Below, one piece after another: positions 1 to 9,184 of a stretch of 64,000 nucleotides of DNA. Position 1 is the stretch's first letter, and each line of letters opens with the position of its first letter. This DNA comes from CAVTBX01 sp963733135 (GTDB lineage Bacteria; Actinomycetota; Thermoleophilia; Gaiellales; Gaiellaceae), in the NCBI GenBank assembly GCA_963733135.1, contig CAVTBX010000008.1:248001-312000 (forward strand), read 5' to 3'. A program made the position numbers and the translations under genes. The notes under the pieces are model-generated. The model ran no database searches. It had not been told where the DNA came from and was given only the letters and a program-made list of their open reading frames with translations.

Positions 1-933
1 GAGCTCGGTCGCCACCTCGAGCGCGATCCGGGTCTTGCCCGTGCCGCCAGGGCCTGTGAGGGTCAAGAGACGGACGCGCTCTTCCCGCAGGAGCGCCGCC
101 ACGCTCGAGATCTCGAGTCCCCGACCGACGAGCGCCGTCGCGGGTGTCGGCAGCCGAGCGCCCGGGAAGCTTGTCGCGGCCGCCGGCCGGAGCGCCGGAT
201 CCTGGCGCAGGATGGCGCGCTCGAGCTCTTGCAGCTCCGGCGAGGGCTCGACGCCGAGCTCGTCCACGAGCACGCGCCGCGCTGCCCGATACACGTCGAG
301 GGCCTCGGCCTGTCTCCCGGCTCGGTAGAGAGCCAGCATGAGGCGCCGGCGCAAGCCCTCGCGGTAGGGGTGTGCGGCGACCAGCCCTTCGAGCTCGCCC
401 ACGAGCTCGCCGCCCGCACCGAGCTCGAGCTCGAGCTCGATCCGCTCCTCGAAGGCCGCTAGCCGACGCTCCTCGAGGCGCGCGGCTTCCGCCGGGGCGA
501 ACGCCGCGTAACCGACGTCGGCCAGCGGCTCCCCGCGCCAGAGCGCGAGCGCGGACGTGAGCCGCTCAGCCGCCTCACCGGGCTCGGCCACGCGCGCAGC
601 AGCAACGTGATCCTCGAAAACGTCGAGGTCGAGCTCCCCCGGCGCGACGTTCAGGACGTAGCCGTTCCCCCGCGTGGCGATCCGCTCCCGACCGAGCGCC
701 TTGCGGAGCCCGTGAACGGCCACCTGGAGCGCGTTCGCCGCGGTCTCGGGCGGATCCTCGCCCCAGAGGCCGTCCACGAGCCGCTCGCGCGACACGACCT
801 CGTTGGCACGCAGGAGGAACTGGGCCAAGAGCGCGCGCTCGCGGCGACCGGCGAGCGGCACGGGCTCGCCGTCCCGCAGGACTTGCAGGGGCCCTAAGAC
901 CCCGAAGCTGTGCGCCACCCCTGACCCTGTCAT
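1..933 (-). CDS. SARP/BTAD family transcriptional regulator with ATPase domain (C-terminus cut by window edge)
   Basis: The reverse strand is open from an ATG at 933 to the window edge (311 codons, no stop). The N-terminus (MTGSGVAHSFGVLGPLQV) and the following ~90 residues match the winged-helix DNA-binding domain of SARP/AfsR regulators. Residues ~95-240 are the bacterial transcriptional activation (BTAD) helical repeats, with the typical motif VLVDELGVEPSPELQELE. Residues ~291-300 hold a P-loop (TGPGGTGKT), so an NB-ARC/AAA-type ATPase follows, as in AfsR and LuxR-like relatives. GGAGAGG lies four bases before the ATG. The gene is divergent from the cupin gene starting at 1027, a plausible target by position only. 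The rest of the ATPase module and any TPR region lie outside the window. Confidence 0.85.
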   Translation of the reverse strand, partial: MTGSGVAHSFGVLGPLQVLRDGEPVPLAGRRERALLAQFLLRANEVVSRERLVDGLWGEDPPETAANALQVAVHGLRKALGRERIATRGNGYVLNVAPGELDLDVFEDHVAAARVAEPGEAAERLTSALALWRGEPLADVGYAAFAPAEAARLEERRLAAFEERIELELELGAGGELVGELEGLVAAHPYREGLRRRLMLALYRAGRQAEALDVYRAARRVLVDELGVEPSPELQELERAILRQDPALRPAAATSFPGARLPTPATALVGRGLEISSVAALLREERVRLLTLTGPGGTGKTRIALEVATEL

Positions 934-1026
934 TGCCTCTCCGACGCCACCGCAGCGGGCCGTAAGCGAATGGTAAGCGGTGCGCCCGATGCTCCTCAAC
1001 GTCCCCACTGGCGAAAGGAGCAAGAA

Positions 1027-1608
1027 GTGATCAAGGCAGGAGACACCCTCGTGAACCCAGTCACCGGCGAGCGCATGATCTTCCGCAAGACCTCGGCAGA
1101 GACGAACGGCGAGTCCGTCGTCGTCGAGTGCTTCGTGCAGCCCGACGGCGCGGTGGCTGCGGCCCACGTCCATCCGTTCCAGGAGGAGCGCTTCCAGGTG
1201 CTGAAGGGCACGATCGGATTTCGGTCGCGCAAGGAGACCTTCGAGGCGGGCCCGGGCCAGCGCATCACGATCCCGGCCGGGACGCCGCACAAGTTCTGGA
1301 ACGCCGGCGACGAGGAAGCGCACTTCGTCTGCGAGATAAAGCCCGCGCTCGGCTTCGAGCGGCTGATCGAGACCATGTTCTCCCTCGCGGCCGACGGCAA
1401 GACGAACAAGCGCGCGATGCCGAACCCGCTCCGGCTCGCGGTCATCGCCAAGCACCACTTCGACGACGTCCGGCTCCCGTTCCCCCCGGTGGCGCTCCAG
1501 CGGCTCGGGCTTGGGCTCGGCTCGCCGGTCGGTCGGCTCCTCGGCTACCGCGAGACGTACGAGCCCAAGCCCGCCGCGGCGGCGGACGCGGTCTCCGCGG
1601 CGCTCTAG
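1027..1608 (+). CDS. Cupin domain protein
   Basis: I place the start at GTG 1027, six bases after AAAGGAG (1014-1020), rather than at the upstream in-frame ATG at 970. The product is 193 residues. Residues ~35-110 form a cupin barrel: the first metal motif includes AAHVHPFQEERFQVLKG and the second part includes PAGTPHKFWNAGDEEAHF, so a His/Glu metal site is likely. The C-terminal ~80 residues are helical and end in an Ala-rich tail; this shape resembles uncharacterised cupins of actinomycetes, often annotated as cupin_2. The substrate cannot be read from the sequence. It is transcribed away from the SARP-type regulator, sharing a 93-bp intergenic region. Confidence 0.75.
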   Translation: MIKAGDTLVNPVTGERMIFRKTSAETNGESVVVECFVQPDGAVAAAHVHPFQEERFQVLKGTIGFRSRKETFEAGPGQRITIPAGTPHKFWNAGDEEAHFVCEIKPALGFERLIETMFSLAADGKTNKRAMPNPLRLAVIAKHHFDDVRLPFPPVALQRLGLGLGSPVGRLLGYRETYEPKPAAAADAVSAAL

Positions 1609-1610
1609 CG

Positions 1611-1757
1611 ATGCGGCGGAGCACGATGAGGCGACGGCGGCTCTTCTGGGCCGCCGTCGTCCTCGCCCTACTCGCCCTCGCGGCGGCAGGCGCGCTGGTG
1701 CGCACAGTCGCCGGCGTGACTGCGGTCACCCGGCGCCCGCTCGCGCGCACGGCCTGA
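1611..1757 (+). CDS. Small single-pass membrane protein, hypothetical
   Basis: This 48-codon ORF starts two bases after the cupin stop codon and is probably co-transcribed with it. It has an Arg-rich N-terminus (MRRSTMRRRRL) followed by one strongly hydrophobic stretch of about 20 residues (FWAAVVLALLALAAAGALV) and a short basic tail, so it should sit in the membrane with the N-terminus inside. A second Met at codon 6 is an alternative start. No family is recognised; the reading frame continues an open frame antiparallel to the cupin, so chance origin is possible. Confidence 0.4.
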   Translation: MRRSTMRRRRLFWAAVVLALLALAAAGALVRTVAGVTAVTRRPLARTA

Positions 1758-1812
1758 GCGGGTGCCGGTTCTTGTGAGCGCGCCGGAGACTTTGGCGCTC
1801 TAGGAACCGCAG

Positions 1813-1818
1813 TACCTT
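1813..1818 (+). promoter_or_regulatory. Putative -10 box (TACCTT) of the lipid kinase gene
   Basis: TACCTT lies six bases upstream of the ATG at 1825 and there is no Shine-Dalgarno sequence, so transcription would start at or next to the start codon. Confidence 0.4.
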
Positions 1819-1824
1819 GCGCGG

Positions 1825-2673
1825 ATGACCGTTCGGATCGTGCTCGTCGCGAATCAAGGCTCAGGCGGCGGGACCGAGCCCGACGAACTGGCCCGCCGAC
1901 TGGAGGCGCACGGCGCGAGCGTCGAGCGGTTCGAGCTCGAGAGCCTCAACAGGATTCCAAGCGCACGGCCAGATCGCCTCGTCGTCGCGGGCGGAGATGG
2001 AACCGTCGGGCCGGCCGCTCAGGCGGCGAGCAAGGTCGGCGTCCCGCTCGCGGTCATCCCCACCGGTACGGCGAATGACTTTGCCCGGGCGCTCGAGCTC
2101 CCTCAGGACGTGGACGCGGCCTGCGCCCTCGCAGCGCGCGGAGCCCGCAGGCAAGCGATCGACCTTGCCCGGCTCGGCGAGCGCCCGTTCGTAAACGCTG
2201 CCAGCGCCGGGCTCTCACCGGTCGCAGCCCGCTCGGCCGGCCGGCTCAAGTCGAGCCTAGGCCGGTTCGCCTACGCCTTCGGAGCGCTGCGAGCCGCGGC
2301 CGTCGCGACTCCAGTCGCGGTGCGGGTCTCGTGCGACGGCGACCAGATCTTCGACGGCCGGGCCTGGCAGGTGCTCGTGTCGAACACCGGAGCCTTCGGA
2401 GGCGGCTCGGAGGTCGGAGAGGCCGACCCGTCCGACGGGCTCCTCGACGTGACGGTGATCCCAGCAGGAGGTCGAGCCCGGCTCCTCGGAGACGGCATCG
2501 CGCTCAGGTCGGGGCGCATCGCCGTCCGCCCCGGCGTCCGGCAACGCCGGGCGACGGAGCTCGAGCTCGACCTCGGAGCCGGAACCACGTGGAACGTCGA
2601 CGGTGAGCTGGTGGAGGCCGGCTCGGCGCGCTTCACCGTCCGGCGCGCGGCGTTCGAGCTGATCGTCGCCTAG
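1825..2673 (+). CDS. Diacylglycerol/lipid kinase family protein (YegS/DagK type)
   Basis: 282 residues. The N-terminal half is a DAGK catalytic domain: an initial strand (RIVLVANQGSGGGT), the nucleotide-binding GGDGT at residues ~56-60 and PTGTANDFARAL at ~78-90. The C-terminal half is the beta-sandwich typical of YegS/DgkB proteins (AGLSPVAA, GGGSEVGEADPSDGLLDV). Members phosphorylate diacylglycerol or related lipids with ATP at the inner membrane face; the exact lipid is unknown here. The length is close to the family norm of ~290-300. The stop overlaps by four bases with the stop of the convergent GlsB-like gene. Confidence 0.88.
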   Translation: MTVRIVLVANQGSGGGTEPDELARRLEAHGASVERFELESLNRIPSARPDRLVVAGGDGTVGPAAQAASKVGVPLAVIPTGTANDFARALELPQDVDAACALAARGARRQAIDLARLGERPFVNAASAGLSPVAARSAGRLKSSLGRFAYAFGALRAAAVATPVAVRVSCDGDQIFDGRAWQVLVSNTGAFGGGSEVGEADPSDGLLDVTVIPAGGRARLLGDGIALRSGRIAVRPGVRQRRATELELDLGAGTTWNVDGELVEAGSARFTVRRAAFELIVA

Positions 2674-2987
2674 GCCAGCGCTCGACGGCCGCCGCCGAGG
2701 ACTGCGATGAGCCCGGCGGAGACGAGCACGGCGATCACGAACTGGAGGATCGAGCCCAGGTCGAGTGCGTTGGCGATGATCCCGCCGAGCAGTGACCCGG
2801 CCACGCCGAAGAGCGCCGTGGCGAGCCAGCCGATCGCCTGGTCTCCCGGAAGGACCAACCGCGCGACCGCTCCGATCAGAAGCCCGATCAGCGCCCACCA
2901 GAGCAAGTTCAGGGCGGCGCCTACGACCGCGCCGCCAATGACGAAGAGCAGAATGATCGCTATGAGGACGATGATGATGAGGAGCAT
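2670..2987 (-). CDS. GlsB/YeaQ/YmgE family (transglycosylase-associated) membrane protein
   Basis: From ATG 2987 the product is 105 residues; a TTG at 3020 would add 11 residues but is less convincing. It is almost entirely hydrophobic, with an N-terminal helix (MLLIIIVLIAIILLFVIGGAVV), then the family's glycine-rich helices: LLIGAVARLVLPG, WLATALFGVAGSLLGGIIA and FVIAVLVSAGLIAVLGG. Pfam calls the family 'Transgly_assoc' although enzymatic activity has not been established; members are often stress induced. It converges on the lipid kinase gene, with four bases shared at the stops. Confidence 0.82.
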   Translation of the reverse strand: MLLIIIVLIAIILLFVIGGAVVGAALNLLWWALIGLLIGAVARLVLPGDQAIGWLATALFGVAGSLLGGIIANALDLGSILQFVIAVLVSAGLIAVLGGGRRALA

Positions 2988-3033
2988 TGGCCCGTTCTTC
3001 CGCCGGTCTAGGATCGCCAAACCCTTTTAGCGA

Positions 3034-4326
3034 CTACCGCAGCAGACGAGTGGCGTCAGCTGCGGAGCGGGGGCTCATCGCGAACGCGAGCGGAACCAGG
3101 GCGGCGAGGGTGGCTGCGCCGCCGAGCACGAAGATCGAGCGATAGCTCCCGCTCAACGCAACCGCCAGCCCTGCGAGAGGAACGCTGACGGCGGATGCAA
3201 CGGCACGCAGCGAGTAGTAGAGAGCTGTGTAGCCGCCCGACTCACCTCGCGGTATCAGCGACGCGAAGAGCGAGAAGCCGAGGGTCGAGATCAGTCCGAA
3301 GCCCACGGCAGAGGCCGCGCACGCGAACGAGACCCCGATCAGGCTCGTCGTCGCCGCGGCACCGACGAATCCCAGCCCCATGCACGCGACCCCAAGGGAA
3401 AGAAACGGCTTGTGCAAGCCCTGCTTCTTCAGGAAGGACGCTGCAACCATGACCGCGCCCGCGACGACTGCGAACGCGGCGAGCCAGAGGGACGCGAGGC
3501 TGGGATCGAGTCCGAGGACGCTGCGGGCATAAAGGAGGAAGAACACCGGCAACGGGGCGTAGCCGATGACCCAGAGGATCTCCGCTATGAGGAGCGACCG
3601 TACGCCTCGTTGGGTCACGGCGCGCCGGTAGAAGCGAAGCGGTGCCGAGCGCTGACGTTGCGGGTCTCCCGGATCGGAGATCGGAAGCCGGAGGGTCGGC
3701 CAGGCGAGCAGCGGCATCCCGACCGCCGCAAGCACGAAGGGCGCCCATAGCGCCAGTTCCGTGAGCAGGCCGCCGAAGGCGAGGCCGACGAGCCCGCCCG
3801 CGAGCGCCGCGACCTCCTGGACACCGTTCCCGCGGGGATACTGGTCGCCGCGGAAGCAGTCGTGCACGAGCGCGCGATGAGCGGTCGTGACGACGTTGAC
3901 CCCGACATACACGACCGCTCCGGCGAACGTGAGCACCACGTATGACGTGCCATGCCCGAGCGCAACGGCCAGGAGCCCGAGCGCCGTCAGCAAGCTGCCA
4001 CCGACGATGAACGGCCGCCGGCCGTGCCGCGGCGTGTGCCGGTGGTCGCTCCAGCGTCCCACGAGGAGCGGAATGGCGAAACCCGCCGCCGAGTTGGTGA
4101 GCATCACAAGGCCGATGAGTACCGGCGCCTCCCTGATCTCAGCGAGCAGGAGCGGCAGGTACGTCGCGACGACGGTTCGGACCAGGCCGGCCCCGATTGC
4201 GGCGGCGCCGAAGGCGAGGAGGTAGGCGAAACTCCGTTTCGAGTGGAACGCGATGCCAGGAGGCACGAGCGGCGGAGCCGCAGCGAGGGGCTTACTCGCC
4301 ACGCGAACGCTCGATTGGGCGCACAT
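3034..4326 (-). CDS. MFS transporter (SLC45-like sugar/proton type)
   Basis: 430 residues with about 12 predicted transmembrane helices in two blocks of six. The loop between helices 2 and 3 carries GRWSDHRHTPRHGRRPFIVGG-like sequence, the extended MFS signature seen in SLC45/sucrose-transporter relatives. The start is an ATG at 4326; no Shine-Dalgarno stands out, and a later start near the helix beginning at 'FAYLLAFGAAAIGAG' is possible. The substrate cannot be assigned. The gene stands alone: 46 bp from the GlsB-like gene downstream and 182 bp from the divergent large secreted protein gene. That 182-bp gap shows nothing I can name. Confidence 0.83.
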   Translation of the reverse strand: MCAQSSVRVASKPLAAAPPLVPPGIAFHSKRSFAYLLAFGAAAIGAGLVRTVVATYLPLLLAEIREAPVLIGLVMLTNSAAGFAIPLLVGRWSDHRHTPRHGRRPFIVGGSLLTALGLLAVALGHGTSYVVLTFAGAVVYVGVNVVTTAHRALVHDCFRGDQYPRGNGVQEVAALAGGLVGLAFGGLLTELALWAPFVLAAVGMPLLAWPTLRLPISDPGDPQRQRSAPLRFYRRAVTQRGVRSLLIAEILWVIGYAPLPVFFLLYARSVLGLDPSLASLWLAAFAVVAGAVMVAASFLKKQGLHKPFLSLGVACMGLGFVGAAATTSLIGVSFACAASAVGFGLISTLGFSLFASLIPRGESGGYTALYYSLRAVASAVSVPLAGLAVALSGSYRSIFVLGGAATLAALVPLAFAMSPRSAADATRLLR

Positions 4327-4508
4327 GGCGTCCAGGTGTGAGTCTCAGGACCGTCCTTCCGTGTGGCGGCGTCAGCGCGCCGTCACGCACGCGCCCTTGG
4401 AACCAGAGTAGCGGCCGACGATCGGGCGCGTTACAGAACGATGCGCGCTCGAGCGCTGTCCCCTAGGCAATTCAGATCTTGGGTGCTAGAACGTGACCTT
4501 GGGGGCCT

Positions 4509-7500
4509 ATGCGGCATAGGACGTCACCCCTTCGAGCACGCCATCATGAGCTGGCTCAGCCGGCCGGCGGGAGCCACGCTCTGAGCAGGCTTGGAGCGCT
4601 TCTCGCTGCGTGCATCGGCGCGATCGTTGTCGTCGGAGCGGCCAACGCTGCGCCGCCTGCAACACCGAGCATCTTCGAGCCGAAGCAGGGCTCGCTCCCA
4701 CATCCGGCCGATACGCACATGGAGGCCCCGTCCTACTCGGATCCCGACGGTCACGGGCATGCGTGTACCGACTGGCAGATCGTGCTCCAGTCAACCGGCC
4801 AGGTCGTCTGGAGCAGGAACTGCACAACGGCGTCGCTCCGGGAGCACATCCATCTCCCGGACGGCACGTTCGGCGGCCCGTACGCAGGGCGCACCGAGCT
4901 GGACTACGACACGGACTACCGGCTGCGCGTCCGGTTCCACGACAGCGCCGGTGAGGCGAGCGCCTGGGCAGAACGCGCCTTCAGGACACTTCCGGCAGGC
5001 CCTCCCGGGGAGCCCGGCGCTGTTCCGTGGACCGTCGAGCCCGGCTACGAGATAGAGATCGTCGCCACAGGGTTCGCGATGCCGACCAACATCGCGTTCG
5101 TGCCCGACCCGGGGCCGCAGCCCAGCGACCCCTACTTCTACGTGGTCGAGTTGCACGGGACGATCAAGGTCGTGAAGCGCGACGGCACTGTGAGCGTCTA
5201 CGCGTCCAACCTCTTGAACTTCGACCCGTTTGACTACCCCTCGTCGGCCCAGCAGGGAATCGGCGGCATCGTCGTCGAGCCTCAAACCGGGGATCTGTTC
5301 GTCAGCCTCCTGTACCAGCACACGGCTTCCACGGAAACCCCGAAGCCGAAGTACCCGAAGGTCATTCGCCTCCACAGCACCAACGGCGGCAGGACGGCGG
5401 CGAGCCAGACGACCGTCATCGACATGTTCGGGGACGCTCAGGAGTACTCACACCAGATCGCGAACCTCACGATCGGGCCGGACGGAAAGCTCTACGTTCA
5501 CAACGGCGATGGGATCACGAACAGCGGCAAGGCACAGAACCTGCAGAGCTGGGGCGGCAAGATCCTGCGTTCGAATCTGAACGGCACCGCACCCTCGGAT
5601 AATCCGTTCTACAGCGCGGGCGACGGAATCACGCCCAAGGACTACGTCTGGGCGTACGGTTTCCGCAATCCCTTCGGGGGAGCCTGGCGCGCTTCGGACA
5701 GCGGTCACTACTCGGTCGAGAACGGGCCGACTGTCGACCGGTTCGCCAAGATCGTCGCCGGCCGGGACTACAACTGGGGCGACACATCGATCGACCGCGA
5801 TGTCGCCATGGAGACGCATGCGATCTACAACTGGGATCCCGCCCACGGTCCCGTCAACATCGCGTTCGTCGAGCCCCAGACGTTCGCGGGCAGCGGGTTC
5901 CCAGCCTCAAAGCACGACCATGCATTCGTAACCGAGTCGGGGCCGACCTATGGCTCCGGCCCAATGGTGAAGGGCAAGCGAATCGTCGAGTTCGTGGTCG
6001 GCCAGAACGAGAACCTCCTGAGCGGCCCTACGACGTTCGCCGAGTACAGGGGGGTCGGCAAAGCCTCGGCCGCAGCGTTGGCAGCGGGACCTGACGGCCT
6101 GTACTTCAGCGACCTCTACAAGGATGAGAGCTCGAACCCGCTCGAGCCGGGCGCGAACATCCTCCGCATCCGCCACGTCGGGCACTCGGGAGGGGGCGAG
6201 CCTCCTCCCGCCGGCACGCCGCCGGTGAACACGTCCGCGCCGTCGGTCTCGGGAACACCGCGTGTCGGCGAGACCCTGACAGCGTCGCCGGGTGGCTGGT
6301 CGGGGACAGCACCAATCTCCTACGCCTACAGCTGGCAGCGCTGCACGGCCGGAGGAGGAGGCGGCTCATATCCCGCTGCGATTCAGGCCGACAGCCCGCT
6401 CGCGTACTGGCGCTTCGAGGAAACAGCCGGCACGGTCGCCGACGACAGCGCGGGCTCGCGAAACGGCGTTTTCCGCAACAGCCCCGCTCTAGGAGCCCCA
6501 GGCGTCGCGGGCTCCCGCGCGGTCGGCCTGGATGGAATCGACGACCACGTCGAGGTCCCTGGCTCGGTTGCGCCGAACCCGACCGGTCAGCTCACGGTCG
6601 AGGCCTGGATCAAGAGCGCGAACCCGACCTGGAATACGCCCGGGTTCGCCGCCTCCAAGCGCAAGAGCTACGTCCTCCACCCCAACTCGGGCTCGAAGGC
6701 GATCTCCTTCAAGCTCTTCATCGGCAGCACCGAGCACAGCATCGCGTGGACGCCGCCGACCGACTTCGACATCCGCGCCTGGCACCACTACGTCGGCACG
6801 TACGACGGCACGACTCAGCGGCTCTATGTCGACGGGATCCAGCGCGCCTCCGCGCCGCGCACCGGAGCCCTGCGGAACGACACGGGCGCGCTCTTCCTCG
6901 GCCGCGACGACGGCTTCGCCCGCTACGGCAAGGCCACCCTCGACGAGATTGCGGTCTACTCGACCGCACTCACACCAGCCCGCATCTCGACCCACCACGC
7001 TCAGGGCACGGGCGGAGGCGGCGGCGGGCAGACGTGCGTGGACATCGCAACGGGGCGGTCGCTCCAGCTCTCGGCCGCCGATGCCGGCACGACGATCCGC
7101 GCCGTCGTCCGCGCGACGAATCTCTACGGGCAGGGCGTCGCGCAATCGGCGCTGGTCGGCCCGGTTCAGGCGAGTGCCGGAGCTGACCCGGTGATCCTGG
7201 CCGCCGGGGACATCGCCGACTGCGCCCAGTCGGGCGACGAGACGACCGCGGCGCTCCTGGACGCCCATCCCCAGGCCAACGTCCTGACGCTCGGGGACAA
7301 CGCGTACCCCTCGGGGACGGCAGCCCAGTTCACGAATTGCTACGAACCCTCGTGGGGCCGTGCCAAGGCACGGACACGGCCGTCGCCTGGGAATCACGAC
7401 TACGAGACTTCCGGTGCGGCCGGGTACTTCGGCTACTTCGGGACGGCCGCCGGGGATCCGAGCAAGGGGTATTACAGCTTCGACCTCGGGCGCTGGCACA

Positions 7501-8891
7501 TCGTCTCGCTGAACAGCAACTGCGTGGCGATCGGAGGCTGCGGAGCGGGATCCCCACAGGAGCAGTGGCTACGGAGCGACCTCGCGGCCAACAACGCGGA
7601 CTGCACGCTCGCATACTGGCACCATCCCCGCTTCAGCTCGGGATTCCACGGCAACGATCCGACCACCGCCGCCTTCTGGGAAGCGCTCTACGCCGACGGA
7701 GCAGACCTGATCCTCGCCGGCCACGAGCACAGCTACGAGCGCTTCGCGCCGCAGTCGCCTAGCGCAGAGCATGACCCGACGTTTGGCATCCGCCAGTTCG
7801 TGGTCGGCACGGGGGGCGTGCCGCTCCGCGGCTTCGGGTCAGCCCTCGACACCAGCCAGGTTCGCGACTCCTCCGCGTTGGGCGTCCTGAAGCTCGTCCT
7901 GCATTCCAGCGGCTACGACTGGGAGTTTCTCGCGGAAGCCGGCAAGACGTTCCAGGACACCGGGAGCGAGAACTGTTCGACCAGCGCACCGCCGCCGCCC
8001 CCGCCGCCCACAGGATCTCCCCCGTCGAACACGTCTCTTCCCTCGATCTCGGGAACGGCGCAAGTAGGCCAGACTCTGACCGCCTCGCCGGGAGCGTGGT
8101 CGGGGACGGCGCCGATCTTCTACTCCTACAGCTGGCAGCGCTGCACGACCGGAGGAGGAGGACCCTCCTACGCCGAGGTGGTGCTCGCCGACCAGCCTGC
8201 CGCCTTCTGGCGCTTCGAGGACACGGGCGGCACGGTCGCCGCCGACAGCGGTGGAGGGAGTCGCAACGGGATCTACCGGGGCGGCCCCACGCTCGGCGCG
8301 GTGGGGATCGCGAGCTCCAACGCGGTCACGCTCGACGGTGTGGACGACCACGTCGAGGTGCCGGGCGCGGTCGCGCCCAACCCAACAAACCAACTCACCG
8401 TCGAAGCCTGGATCAAGAGCACGACGCCAACCTGGAACACACCCGGGTTCGCAGTGTCGAAACGCAAGAGCTACGTCCTCCACCCAAACTCGGGCTCGAA
8501 GTCGATCTCCTTCAAGGTTTTCGTCGGCACGAGCGAGCACACGCTCCTCTGGACGCCTCCCGCCACCTTCGACATCCAGGCGTGGCACCACTACGCCGCA
8601 ACGTACGACGGCGCCTCTCAGCGCCTCTTCGTGGACGGAGTGGAGCGCGCCTCGGCTCCGCTCACCGGCGCCTTGCGGAACGACACAGGCGCGCTCTTCC
8701 TCGGCCGCGACGACGGCTTCGAGCGCTACGGCAAGGCGACGCTCGACGAGATCGCCGTCTACCCGACCGCCCTCTCGGCCGCGCGCATCGCAGCGCACTC
8801 CCAGTCCGGCTTCGGAGCCCCGAGCGGCCCGGCGTCGTGCACGACGATCACGGGCGCCGGCTCAGCCGACCTACGGGGTCACCGCCGCTGA
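4509..8891 (+). CDS. Large secreted multidomain protein: sugar dehydrogenase propeller, two LamG domains, metallophosphatase
   Basis: 1460 residues in this frame. A signal peptide is likely at ~25-48 (LSRLGALLAACIGAIVVVGA, then ANA), so the true start may lie downstream of ATG 4509. Residues ~176-558 are a glucose/sorbosone dehydrogenase-type beta-propeller (TGFAMPTNIAFVPD, YVWAYGFRNPFGGAW). A LamG/concanavalin domain follows at ~627-832. A calcineurin-like phosphoesterase lies at ~893-1150, with GDIADC, TLGDNAYPSG, PGNHDYE, YWHHPRFSSG and GHEHSYERFAP, all metal-ligand motifs of purple acid phosphatase relatives. A second LamG domain is at ~1224-1427. Each LamG is inserted, with Gly-rich linkers, between the halves of an Ig-like module (SYSWQRC ... 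C). It is probably exported and binds or processes surface carbohydrate or phosphoesters; the function is inferred. The last ~13 residues of this frame are out of register (see the tail entry). Confidence 0.8.
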   Translation: MRHRTSPLRARHHELAQPAGGSHALSRLGALLAACIGAIVVVGAANAAPPATPSIFEPKQGSLPHPADTHMEAPSYSDPDGHGHACTDWQIVLQSTGQVVWSRNCTTASLREHIHLPDGTFGGPYAGRTELDYDTDYRLRVRFHDSAGEASAWAERAFRTLPAGPPGEPGAVPWTVEPGYEIEIVATGFAMPTNIAFVPDPGPQPSDPYFYVVELHGTIKVVKRDGTVSVYASNLLNFDPFDYPSSAQQGIGGIVVEPQTGDLFVSLLYQHTASTETPKPKYPKVIRLHSTNGGRTAASQTTVIDMFGDAQEYSHQIANLTIGPDGKLYVHNGDGITNSGKAQNLQSWGGKILRSNLNGTAPSDNPFYSAGDGITPKDYVWAYGFRNPFGGAWRASDSGHYSVENGPTVDRFAKIVAGRDYNWGDTSIDRDVAMETHAIYNWDPAHGPVNIAFVEPQTFAGSGFPASKHDHAFVTESGPTYGSGPMVKGKRIVEFVVGQNENLLSGPTTFAEYRGVGKASAAALAAGPDGLYFSDLYKDESSNPLEPGANILRIRHVGHSGGGEPPPAGTPPVNTSAPSVSGTPRVGETLTASPGGWSGTAPISYAYSWQRCTAGGGGGSYPAAIQADSPLAYWRFEETAGTVADDSAGSRNGVFRNSPALGAPGVAGSRAVGLDGIDDHVEVPGSVAPNPTGQLTVEAWIKSANPTWNTPGFAASKRKSYVLHPNSGSKAISFKLFIGSTEHSIAWTPPTDFDIRAWHHYVGTYDGTTQRLYVDGIQRASAPRTGALRNDTGALFLGRDDGFARYGKATLDEIAVYSTALTPARISTHHAQGTGGGGGGQTCVDIATGRSLQLSAADAGTTIRAVVRATNLYGQGVAQSALVGPVQASAGADPVILAAGDIADCAQSGDETTAALLDAHPQANVLTLGDNAYPSGTAAQFTNCYEPSWGRAKARTRPSPGNHDYETSGAAGYFGYFGTAAGDPSKGYYSFDLGRWHIVSLNSNCVAIGGCGAGSPQEQWLRSDLAANNADCTLAYWHHPRFSSGFHGNDPTTAAFWEALYADGADLILAGHEHSYERFAPQSPSAEHDPTFGIRQFVVGTGGVPLRGFGSALDTSQVRDSSALGVLKLVLHSSGYDWEFLAEAGKTFQDTGSENCSTSAPPPPPPPTGSPPSNTSLPSISGTAQVGQTLTASPGAWSGTAPIFYSYSWQRCTTGGGGPSYAEVVLADQPAAFWRFEDTGGTVAADSGGGSRNGIYRGGPTLGAVGIASSNAVTLDGVDDHVEVPGAVAPNPTNQLTVEAWIKSTTPTWNTPGFAVSKRKSYVLHPNSGSKSISFKVFVGTSEHTLLWTPPATFDIQAWHHYAATYDGASQRLFVDGVERASAPLTGALRNDTGALFLGRDDGFERYGKATLDEIAVYPTALSAARIAAHSQSGFGAPSGPASCTTITGAGSADLRGHRR
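6228..6990 (+). repeat. Internal coding repeat, copy 1 (Ig-half plus LamG)
   Basis: This ~760-bp stretch is repeated at 8028-8790 at an offset of 1800 bp, in the same reading frame. Long runs are nearly identical at DNA level, for example around the block encoding KRKSYVLHPNSGSK. It is a segmental duplication within one gene. Confidence 0.8.
8028..8790 (+). repeat. Internal coding repeat, copy 2 (Ig-half plus LamG)
   Basis: Second copy of the duplication starting at 6228. Differences are mostly synonymous or conservative, and the poly-Gly linker is shorter (TTGGGGPS against TAGGGGGS). Confidence 0.8.
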
Positions 8892-9126
8892 TTCCGACCA
8901 CACGCTCAAGGTGATCGTGACCGCCTCTAACGACCATGGACAGGCGAGCGCGACGTCACCCGCCACACCGCCTGTGCAGCCGAGCGGGGCCCAGACCCTT
9001 GGCTCTCGAGGCAGGGTTCGCCCTCGCCTCGGACGGCGGAACGCTCGACCTACGGCTCAGCGACGAGCACGTCTGCCGTACGGCACGCGAGACGCTCCAG
9101 CTGACCGGCGTCGTGTCGTAGGCTAG
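8858..9126 (+). pseudogene. Frame-displaced C-terminal tail of the large secreted protein
   Basis: The main frame ends at 8891 with an unlikely tail (ADLRGHRR). In the +1 frame, from about 8858, the expected second half of the Ig-like module appears: QPTYGVTAADSDHTLKVIV, then TASNDHGQASATSPATPPV. It matches the first copy's LQLSAADAGTTIRAVVRATN region. So one extra base lies near GGGCGCCGG (8850-8862). After about 8990 this frame becomes Arg-rich, while the third frame reads LALASDGGTLDLRLSDEHVC and stops at 9121, so a second extra base in the GGGGCCC run is possible. The gap 9127-9184 shows nothing else. Confidence 0.6.
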
Positions 9127-9184
9127 GTGCAGCGCCGCTCGGCACCCCGCTCGGTAGACGCCGAAAACCGCGGGGCGGGCTTCG

